Shown here: positions 55,372 through 64,000 of the stretch, piece by piece
Layout of the letters: every line of letters begins with the position of its first letter
How positions within the stretch are numbered: position 1 is the stretch's first letter
NCBI GenBank assembly: GCA_023525715.1
Contig: CM042017.1
Span: 79,498,857-79,562,856, forward strand
Origin: Cichorium intybus
Taxonomy: Eukaryota > Streptophyta > Magnoliopsida > Asterales > Asteraceae
Length of the DNA stretch: 64,000 nt
Direction: 5' to 3'
Made by a program: the position numbers and the translations under genes
Notes under the pieces: generated by a model
Database searches by the model: none
Seen by the model: the letters and a program-made list of their open reading frames with translations, nothing else
What the model was told of the DNA's origin: nothing

Positions 55372-58300
55372 ATGGCTATGCTACATAGAAACATGGGATT
55401 GCTTACACTCTATGCTGCCTTCCCCGTTCGTTGTCAGCGCCAACTAAAACCCTCCTGCAACCACCTTCTAAAACCCTACTCTTTCAATCAATCACAATCC
55501 GCAGCCATGAAAGCCCCCCTCGAAGAAGCCGACGTAGGCATCTCTTGTTACATCTCCCCTCTCCCTGGTTTTCGCGGCATTCTCAAGCAAAGGTATCATC
55601 TTCCCATCTCATTTCCTGCACAATTTCAGCTCATTTTTCGCACGCTATGTTAAATTGAGTTATTGTGACTAGTTGTTCAGTATCCTTTGTCTGTAATCTC
55701 CTCTTTCTGTGTGCTTAATTGTTCCCCCTTCCCACGCAAAAGAAAAGGATTTCATTACATTTGACCTTTTAGGTTAAAGTGGGATAAAATTCGTAATAAC
55801 TCTATAGAGGTGGAAAAATTATGACAGTTACATAACAGTTAACGACAAATACTTTCTCAATTCAAATGAAAAATAGCTTTATGTTTGTTTTGGTATGTTT
55901 TTTTATTTACAGGTATTCAGATTTTGTAGTCAATGAAGTGGATTTAGATGGAAACGTTGTTCACCTGACCTCCTTAGATGCGCCAATGGAGGTCTGTTAC
56001 CGCTTCTTATCATCTAATTCACCATCATTTCCATTCATCTCTTATATTTCTGAATCAGATAGCAGATGAACATGAATCAAAGACCACAGATCAACAGAAT
56101 GGTGACCATTGTAGTGAAATCGAATCGTTTAGAGCCCTAGTTGGTGACTCTGATGCCAACTCACTGAAGGAGTTTATAGATAAGATTAATTCAAATGATG
56201 AAGATGGAGTTACCTCCATTGTTCTTTCTCCAAGCTCTGATAAAGTTCATCGGACAGTATGCATTTCTTTTCTCAATATTCCTTTTAAGTATCCATATCC
56301 ATTAGCATCTGTATTTTCTACTATTCTAATGATCATTTCTACCTTCCAGGCAGTGCATAATTTCTTTAAAGAAAGACTCAAGTTCTTGGTTACTGATACA
56401 GTAGATGGACCTGAATCTTCATCAAAATGCATCCGTGTGAGATTAAATTCAGGGGGGGATAATGAAAGAGGCCGGGGTTCTAAAAAGAGGAAAGGAAGAG
56501 ATGATACTCCTTATGACAGTAGAGGTTCAGATTATTGGCCTGAAAATCTTGGAAAGTTCCTTAGGTAATATCTATTATAACAACATACTTTCATCTATTG
56601 TAATATGTTCTGTTATTTGACTACTAATGGGGTTTTTAACAACTAGAAAGTTGAAATGAATCTGAATTTTTTACTTTTGAAGATTTATGTTTCTTTGTTG
56701 AATAAATTAAGGATCAATCATGGGCTCATTTATGTTCTTTATTATTTGTTAATGCTTCAAATATCTATTTTCAGATTTCATCTTTGTAAGGAAAACAAAG
56801 ATACACAAGAGGCATTAGGGTTGATTGGAAAGATGCTTGGCATTCAGGTTATTATTATTTCTACAATGCTCACACATCATTTTAAGTAATTCAATAGATT
56901 TGTAGAAAACTATAGTTTTTTTGTATACTCATATATGCATCAATGTTTCGCTTTTTTCCCAATTTATGTAACAAAGTGGTTTTATATATAGTATACACAA
57001 TGACGTTTCATTTTAGGACCAAAAATGCAATATTTTAGAGTTAAGTGATTATGGTTAGTTGCATAAATTGGTAAAAATAAAATGTTGCAAAGTATAATTG
57101 TGCTATTTCTTGTATTAAATACTTGCATTTATTAATATTTATTATTACAGCCAAGGGCATTTGGATTTTCTGGTACAAAAGATAAGCGTGCTGTAACAAC
57201 TCAAAGGGTGGGTACTTTTCTTGAACTACAAAAATTTACAAAACACATTTCATAATTTTAACAAACATTTTGTCATAATTCATATCTCAGGTCACTGTAT
57301 TCAAGCAGCGTGCAAATAAAGTGGCTAATCTAAATAAAAGATTGATTGGAATTAAAGTTGGCAACTTTAGGTAAATGCACTAAATTTATAACTCTTCATA
57401 ATCTTTAGAGTAAATTACAGTTTTAGTCCCTGTGGTTTACATCCAATTGCAGTTTTGGTCCTAGTTTTGAAAATCTTACATCGGTGGTTCCTGACGTTTC
57501 CATATCTTTCATTTTTGGTTCTTTTGGTTTCCAAATCTTTCATTTTTGGTCCCTGTGGTTTCCAAATCTTTCATTTTTGGTCCCTCTCTCTGTTACTCTT
57601 TGTGTAAACCTCAGGGACCAAAACTGAAAGATTTGGAAACCACAGGGATCAAAAGTGAAAGATTTGGAAATGTCAGGAACCACGATGCAAGATTTTTCAA
57701 AACTAGGACCGAAACTGCAATTTGGTGTAAACCACAGGGACCAAAACTGTAATTTACTCTAATCTTTAATCAATAATACTGAATGTTGTATATAGTTACG
57801 TCAATGAAGGTCTTCTTCTTGGTCAACTCCATGGAAATCGATTCACAATCACACTAAGGTTTGACTTTGACCATGACCCCATAACATTTTTATAGCTAAT
57901 TCTCAGTGATGTGGGTGAAAGGGCATTTACGTCTTTTTGCATCTTTGTAGAGGGGTGGTTGCAGATTCTGAAGATACTGTAAAAGCAGCAGCAGATGCTT
58001 TAGGGAAACATGGATTTATAAATTACTTTGGCATGCAGGTAATGTCCCACTCAATAAAGCTTTTTAAAAAGAGTAAATTACAGTTTCGGTCCCTATGCTT
58101 TACATCAAATTACAGTTTTAGTCCTAGTTTTAAAAATCTTATATTTGTGGTCCCTATGGTTTCCAAATCTTTCACTTTTGGTCCCTCTCTCTGTTACCAT
58201 TTTTGTAAACCACATGGACCAAAATGAAAGATTTGGAAACCACAGGGACCAAAAGTGAAAGATTTGGAAAACACAGGGACCACTAGTGCAAGATTTTCAA

Positions 58301-61300
58301 AACTAGGACCAAAACTGTAATTTGGTGTAAACCACAAGGACCAAAACTGTAATTTACTCTTTTAAAAAATACTTTATTGTATATAAATTTAAAAAAGAAA
58401 TGATTAATTAATAAATATTTTTTTAAAAAACAGAGATTTGGGAGTGGTTCTATACCTACTCACCTTATTGGTGCTAAATTACTTAAAGGAGAATGGAAAG
58501 AAGCAGTGAGCATGATTCTTGATCCAAGGGATGGTGATATCCTTTTAACTTTTTGAAAAATAAAATTTGAGATATAAATGTAAAAAATGTGATGATTATT
58601 TGTTTTCTTTAATATAAATTTTTGGATACAAAGAGATGACATAAGGAGTATACGGGAATATTATAAAGAAAGTGAAGACATTGAAGGAACTTTGAGACAG
58701 TTACCTCGCTTTTTGGTAGCTGAAAAGGCCATTGTAAGTTAAATACTTTTTTATTTTTATATTTAGTTATTTTCATTTACTAATATGTATTTTTTTTAAA
58801 ATTATTTTCAGCTTCAGTGTTTGAAAAAGTGTCCAGGGAATTATTTACAAGCTCTGAAGGCTGTTCCTAGGACCCTTAGAATGATGTGAGTATTAATTAC
58901 CTTATTTTTATCAAAATAAAGAAGAATTAAAAATAGAATGCTACATTAAATAATTTAATGAAAGTATATTGCTATTTTTTTTAGAGTAAATTACAATTTT
59001 GGTTCTTGTGGTTTACACCAAATTACAGTTTTGGTCCTAGTTTTGAAAGTCTTGCACTGGTGGCCTCTATGGTTTCCAAAATTTTCACTTTTGGTCCCCA
59101 TTGTTTTCAAATCTTTCACTTTTGGTCCCCATGGTTTACACAAAAGGTAGCAGAGGGAGGGACCAAAAGTGAAAATTTCACAGGGACCAAAGATGAAAGA
59201 ATTGGAAACCATAGAGGCCATCAGCGCAAGATTTTCAAACTAGGACCAAAATTGTAATTTTCTGTAAACCACAGGGACCAAAACCTTAATTTACTCTTTT
59301 TTTATATTTATATTTTACCCTTGTACAACTGCTTAAATATGAAGAGCTCTATTTTTATCAATGCATGGTCCTGATGCCTTTTTTGATACCATTTAAAGAA
59401 ATTAGAAAATTTGTTAAAGTAATTAAGCAATTTTCTTTTTTCAATTTTAGAGTTTTATTTGTGCTTTCTTTTAGGTATGTTCACAGTTACCAAAGCTATT
59501 TATGGAACCATGCAGCTAGCATGAGAGTACAAAAATACGGTATGAATAATCTATTTTTAGAAACATTTATAGTTTCTTTTTAACTTAAATACAAAAAATA
59601 GCAACCTACTTTCATTTTTATGTTTATTATAGCATCCTATTTTCAGTTCTTTACTTTAATAGGAAGAAATGAAAGTAAGATGCTATAATAAACAAACAAA
59701 TCAAAGTACGTTGCTATTTCTTGCACATCTGATTTAATAATCTTGCTCTTTTTCAGGGAATGACCAAGTTGTGATGGGCGATTTGGTCTTTTGCAATGAG
59801 GAAAATTCTAATGAAGTCAAACAAGTCAATGAATCTGAATTTGAAGACAACGATTCATTAGAGGATAGCCATTTAGACGAGACAGATGCACATCTAACTG
59901 AAGTAAATTCTACCTCAGTAAAGGTCAGGAAAATAGCAACGTACTTTCATTTATTTCTTCATTATAGCATCCTACTTTCATTCCATCTTGAAAAATTTAC
60001 CCAATTATAGAGTAAATTACAATTTTGGTCCCTGTGGTTTACGTCAAATTACAGTTTTGGTCCTAGTTTTGAAAATCTTGCACCAATGGTCCCTGTAGTT
60101 TCCAAACCTTTCACTTTTGGTCCTTGTGGTTTCTAAATCTTTCACTTTTGGTCCCTCCCTCTGTTACTGTTTGTGTAAACCATAGGGACCAAAATTGAAA
60201 GATTTGTAAACCATTGGGACCAAAAGTGAAAGGTTTGGAAACCACAGGGACCACCGATGCAAGATTTTTAAAACTAGGACCAAAACTGTAATTTTGCGTA
60301 AACCACAGGGACCAAAATTGTAATTTACTCCGAATTATATGATTTTCATTGCTAAAGACGGTTGATTTTTTTTTTTAACATTATGATGTCTAATAATCAA
60401 AATTCAAAAGTATGTTGCTATTTATTCCATTTTAGTATTATAATATCTTATATTTATTTTCTTGTTTTACAGGTTGTTAACAAGGAAGATATTCTTTCAG
60501 GGAATTTTAAAGTTACCGATATTGTCCTTCCTTTACCTGGGTAAAAAAACAAAAAACTTCACACTTTGTGATTCTTTAAACTTTAGCAATGTTAAACAAG
60601 ATTTAATTATGAGTAAATTACAGTTTTGGTCCTTCTTTCACTTTTGGTCCCTGTGGTTTTGCAAATCTTTCATTTTTGATTCATGTGGTTTACACAAATG
60701 GTAACAGAGTGAGGGACCAAAAGTGAAAGATTTGGAAACCATACGGACCACAAGTGAAAGATTTAGAAATGACAGAGACCAAAAATGCAAGATTTTCAAA
60801 ACTTGGACCAAAACTGTAATTTGGTGTAAATCATAGGGACCGAAACTGTAATTTACTCTTTAATTAATTAATTATTTTTTCTCAATTTTATATGGCAGTT
60901 CAAGGGTAATTTATCCACAGAATGACATTCAACAATATTATCAAGAATTGGCTGACAAGGTTTGTTTGTTTTATTGGTTAATTTTACTCTTTATTGTTAT
61001 ATATAATATATTAATATATTTCTATTTTGAGTTTTCAATTTCTTATTTTTTATTTTGTTACATAACAGGATGGTGTGAGCTTAACGGAGAGTATGCATAA
61101 TGTGAAGTGAGTTCTTTATTCTTTTTTGGAAACATTATTTTAAATTACTTTTTATATTTTATAAAAATATAATTTTTTTAATTTTTTTAAGGGAGTTCTC
61201 GCTAACCAGCATGACGGGAGCTTACCGCCGCGTATTTGGAAACGCAAAGGATTTCGAATGGTATTTTGATATTTTTTTCCGTCTTTTTCTATTCTTTCCA

Positions 61301-61638
61301 ATTAAAAATATAAATTAATTTTGTTAAAAATATTTCAGGGAGTTGATAAAGTATACAGATGTAAGTATCCCATTGGCTGTAACCGATTTAGACATTGTTT
61401 TAAAGGCCAATGAAAATGAAGTTAAAAAGGAATCTTTAGGGGATCAATTAGCCCTTAAATTGAGCTTCACACTTCCAGCATCTTCATATGCAACTATGGC
61501 AATTAGGGAGTTGCTAAAAACATCAACTTCTGTAAGTAATTTTTTTTTTTTTTTTTTAAATAATTTTAATTGTGGTGGTACTTATAATTTTATGAATTTC
61601 ATATTTTGCAGGTTGCTTTTCACAAGACGTTAAATTAA
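55372..61638 (+). CDS. PUS7-like: TruD/PUS7-family RNA pseudouridine synthase
   Basis: Twenty exons joined at GT-AG sites: 55372-55592, 55913-55991, 56059-56256, 56350-56564, 56775-56847, 57151-57207, 57291-57370, 57796-57858, 57951-58038, 58434-58533, 58636-58733, 58812-58885, 59475-59539, 59757-59923, 60473-60540, 60899-60959, 61069-61106, 61192-61260, 61339-61531, 61612-61638. Total 2034 bp, 677 aa plus stop, in frame throughout. It converts uridine to pseudouridine in tRNA (eukaryotic PUS7: position 13 and some mRNAs). Motifs: YSDFVVNEVD near residue 75; SGTKDKRAVTTQR at about 270-282, with the presumed catalytic Asp at 273; YVHSYQSYLWNHA near 450; DIVLPLPG; TGAYRR near 590. A basic KKRKGR stretch near 215 may be an NLS. 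An acid-rich insert lies at about 475-525. The first 48 residues contain no Asp or Glu and may be an organellar presequence. ATG 55507 is an alternative start without it. No breaks are seen. Confidence 0.93.
57408..57759. repeat. Palindromic MITE in PUS7-gene intron 7
   Basis: Ends GAGTAAATTAC / GTAATTTACTC, with arms of 'ttttggtccctgtggtttcc' sequence folding back on each other. Flanked by a perfect 9-bp duplication taatcttta (57399-57407 and 57760-57768). Same family as 29590-30079. Confidence 0.9.
58071..58359. repeat. Palindromic MITE in PUS7-gene intron 9
   Basis: Same family and ends. Flanked by ttttaaaaa on both sides (9 bp, perfect). Confidence 0.9.
58984..59296. repeat. Palindromic MITE in PUS7-gene intron 12
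   Basis: Same family. T-rich flanks (ttttttta on both sides) are compatible with a target duplication but low in complexity. Confidence 0.85.
59594..59722. repeat. Second small hairpin MITE, PUS7-gene intron 13
   Basis: Arms 'aatagcaacctactttcat...ttattatagcatcctatttt' and their inverse '...atgaaagtaagatgctataataa...gtacgttgctatt' make a roughly 55-bp-arm hairpin. Different in sequence from the palindromic 9-bp-TSD family. Confidence 0.7.
59929..60428. repeat. Second copy of the small hairpin MITE, split by the palindromic MITE
   Basis: The left arm (aaaatagcaacgtactttcat, ...tatagcatcctactttc) begins about five bases after the intron 14 donor site. The right terminus 'gtatgttgctattt' is at about 60410-60424. 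The palindromic MITE 60010-60331 lies between them, so this copy is older. Confidence 0.6.
60010..60331. repeat. Palindromic MITE in PUS7-gene intron 14
   Basis: Same family. Flanks ccaattata / cgaattata (8 of 9). It is inserted inside an older, different MITE (59929-60428). Confidence 0.9.
60611..60858. repeat. Palindromic MITE in PUS7-gene intron 15
   Basis: Same family, shorter (248 bp) with part of the left arm missing. Flanks tttaattat / tttaattaa (8 of 9). Confidence 0.88.
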
Positions 61639-62439
61639 GTAGAGACTGTTTTGTAGTCTATTTAAAAATTAAAAGCAATGTATGCAATTTTGTATATTTT
61701 AAGGTCATGAAATGGCAACCTTTTTTTTTTTTTTTATTTAAAATTTGGTCCTTCTGAACTTTGAATTGTTTGTACGTGTTATATCGTTAAACTTTCAATT
61801 GTTCCATCCCGGTCACTCGGTCAAAATTTGACCGAATTGACGGGATAAGGTGCTGACGTGGCGTGGCGTCCACATGAGTTTGACTGCTTATGGCGTCCAT
61901 GTGGCGCTGGAGTTGAGTTTTTTTATTTAGTTTAATATATTTGGTGCTGACATGTCATTTGGCATGTTCATGTATCATAATGTTATATTGGAAAAGAATT
62001 TTGATACAAGATATTTTCAAATTGGATTTATTGCTACTATTTTCAACAAATTAGTAATTACTCTTTGAATATATTACATTCTTGAAATACTTGATTAATT
62101 TCAATTGATTGGATTCCTAATTGTCTCAATCCTTTTCTTACAAGCTTCTAAAATGATTAAATATATGCAGTGTTTTTACATTTTCTTAATGAATCATGAC
62201 AAAGTGCAAATATTATTAAATTTATGATTGTGTTGGCAAATGTTTCAAACGAATATATCAAAAATATATTTTTTTTAAATAAAAAATTTCAAAAACATTT
62301 TCGTTTGTTTTGGTTTCAGAATATTCAAAATTACAAAAAATAATCTTGTTATTTTTCATTTCAGAATAACAAAAACTTAAAATAGTTTCTCATTTTTCTT
62401 TCATTTTCGAGAATACAAAAATATTTTTTGGTTCTTAAG
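61639..62439. other. 3' flank of the PUS7-type gene; repeat-like DNA
   Basis: Presumed 3' UTR (no AATAAA seen), then a T-run at about 61722-61735. A GC-richer stretch at 61800-61915, with repeated 'tgacgtggcgt' and 'ggcgtccatgtggcg' phrases and 'cggtcaaaatttgaccg', a 17-bp palindrome, looks like the end of a DNA transposon. The rest is AT-rich with no frame. Confidence 0.4.
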
Positions 62440-63790
62440 AATTTATTTGGTTTTGCTAATCTTTGATGTTTACTCTTTTAGTGAACAACCTTGTATTCTA
62501 GCGCACCTATTTGTTGAATCTTTGGGGTTGATGTTAAGGTGCTTATCGGGTATAAGAACGAGCTTAGATTCTACATGCCAAGTATTTTTTTATCATCATT
62601 ATATGGTGTTTATCATGATTTGGCGGTGGATTATACAATGGTGACATCGGATGTTTCGGTATGGCACAAGAGATTGGGACACGCTTCTGAGGCGAAATTA
62701 CATCAAGTTGAGTTTTTAGTAGATTTTACTTTTGAGTTTAAAAATAAAGTTTGTGATTCATGTGTAAAAGCCAAACATACATGTTTACCTTTTTCTGATG
62801 GTTTTATTAAGACTAACGAGTGTTTTGATCAATATATTGTATTGTGATATTTAGGGAAGCTATTGTACACCATCTCTCTCGGGAGCATGTTATTTTCTTA
62901 CAATTGTTGATGATTTTAGTGGAGTTGTTTGGGTGTTTCTTATTAAACACAAGTATAAGGCAAGTAGTTGCCTAATAAAATTTTACAATATGGTCAAACG
63001 CAATTTGAAAATGATGTCAAGAGAATATGGAGTGATAATGGGGGCAAGTTCACATCATGTTCCATGGCTGATTTTTATGTACAACGAGGAATAATTCTTG
63101 AGACCACATGTCCCCACACCCCACAACAGAATGAGGTTGTCGAAAGAAAACATCAAAACCTGCTCGAAATGGCGAGGGCCTTGAAGTTTCAGCCAAATTT
63201 TCCAACTAAGTTGGGGGATGTATTTTAATGACTATGTACATAATCAATAGGTTACCTTCCAAGGTGATCGGCTCAAGACATCCATCGAAATAATGTTTAA
63301 GCGAAAGCCAGACTATGAACACATGAGAGTGTTTCGTTGTCTTGTATATGCAAGAAATATTGAAACGAAATGAGACAAGTTCGAGGTAAGGGGGAGACCC
63401 ATTGTTTTCGTAGGCTGTCCACTTAGCCAAAAGGGTTACAAAGTGTTTGACATCGTTGAAAACAAAATCGTCGTATCAAGAGATGTGCGATTCGTTGGGC
63501 AAGTCTTCCCTTTTACGAAGATCGAAACTCAGATAAAGGAAGACGAATGTGAGGGTGTAGAATTTTTGGACGAAACCTATGATGAGGATGCAAGCCCGAA
63601 TAACGTTAGTTAAGAAAACTCGGACAATGAGAATACCGAAGCAGAAATCACCAACGATCTTGAGAAAAACCAATCTATCGAAGAACTGACAGTTGTGAAC
63701 GAAACCGAGCCAGAAAGCCATCCTACAATACAACAAGAGAATGGTCAAAGAGAGAAACAAATGAGAGCACACTCGAAAACGATTTAAAGA
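62440..63790 (+). pseudogene. Ty1/copia pol fragment (GAG-pre-integrase and integrase)
   Basis: The GAG-pre-integrase block (VSVWHKRLGHASEAKL) at about 62657-62705 is followed by a zinc-like CDSCVKAKH motif. The integrase core (WSDNGGKF ... PHTPQQNEVVERKHQNLLEMAR) is at 63020-63180. Copia-typical post-core sequence (GYKVFDIVENKIVVSRDVRF) is at about 63430-63490. At least three frameshifts and several stops (e.g. 62845, 63225, 63612). No RT, LTR or PBS is in the window. It runs toward the right edge and is old and inactive. Confidence 0.85.
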
Positions 63791-64000
63791 CTTTGTTGAA
63801 ACATTTTATATTTTCAGCAGAAGTATATATTTATAAAACATAAACATTGTAATTTCACTTTTTTGGTACCAAAAAGATATTTTTTCAAGTTTCCATATGA
63901 AAATTTTACTAAATTTGATGAACTAATGGTCTATTAATTTTAGAAGTTTGAGCCTTGAACTCTTTAACCAAAATTTTAAAGCCCAAATCCTAATTTTTTG
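63791..64000. other. Right edge, no gene seen
   Basis: AT-rich sequence after the copia remnant, with no frame of note. Confidence 0.4.

Overview
The window is nuclear DNA of a flowering plant. It holds two multi-exon genes with eudicot-style introns embedded in AT-rich, repeat-dense intergenic DNA full of nested transposable elements. The repeat landscape (young Ty3/gypsy chromoviruses with long repeat-bearing LTRs, plus MULE, PIF/Harbinger, CACTA and Helitron elements) suits a large eudicot genome. Asteraceae (lettuce/chicory type) is my guess, but nothing here proves the species.

Layout. 464-12292: a minus-strand Tekay-like chromovirus (element A) with 2.74-kb LTRs that are almost identical, a gag-protease frame, a broken pol, and an extra intact 262-codon frame (ORF0) between the primer-binding site and gag. 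About 12780-16359: a non-autonomous CACTA element split by a solo LTR (13625-16115) with a perfect 5-bp target duplication. 16360-20712: decayed DNA with a LINE scrap, a degenerate inverted-repeat element and a possible SINE. 20713-24271: a PIF/Harbinger element bounded by TTA, with a frameshifted ORF1 and a 5'-truncated LINE inserted behind it. 24810-28270: a decayed endogenous caulimovirid (protease, RT-RNase H, a second downstream frame, a non-coding region).

29308-33456 (minus): a complete 8-exon VAP27-type gene for an ER tail-anchored MSP-domain protein (323 aa deduced). 35942-45377: a MULE-like element (imperfect TIRs, 9-bp near-perfect TSD) into which a second young Tekay-like element (B, 36997-45199, perfect 5-bp TSD) has inserted. 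B has a full-length pol frame, a nonsense codon in gag, and a short GT-AG intron at the gag/protease junction that element A lacks. 48936-50311: a PIF/Harbinger-type non-autonomous element bounded by TAA. 51837-about 54905: a Helitron-like element carrying a frameshifted FLZ zinc-finger exon and a possible histone H2A-like fragment. 55372-61638 (plus): a complete 20-exon TruD/PUS7-type tRNA pseudouridine synthase gene (677 aa deduced). 62440-63790: a decayed Ty1/copia integrase region.

The two host genes share one striking property: their introns hold six copies of the same near-perfect palindromic MITE (five in the PUS7 gene, one in the VAP27 gene), each flanked by exact or near-exact 9-bp duplications. 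No tRNA, rRNA or CRISPR features were seen. All exon boundaries were deduced by hand from GT-AG sites and reading-phase continuity. In both genes the summed exon length is an exact multiple of three.
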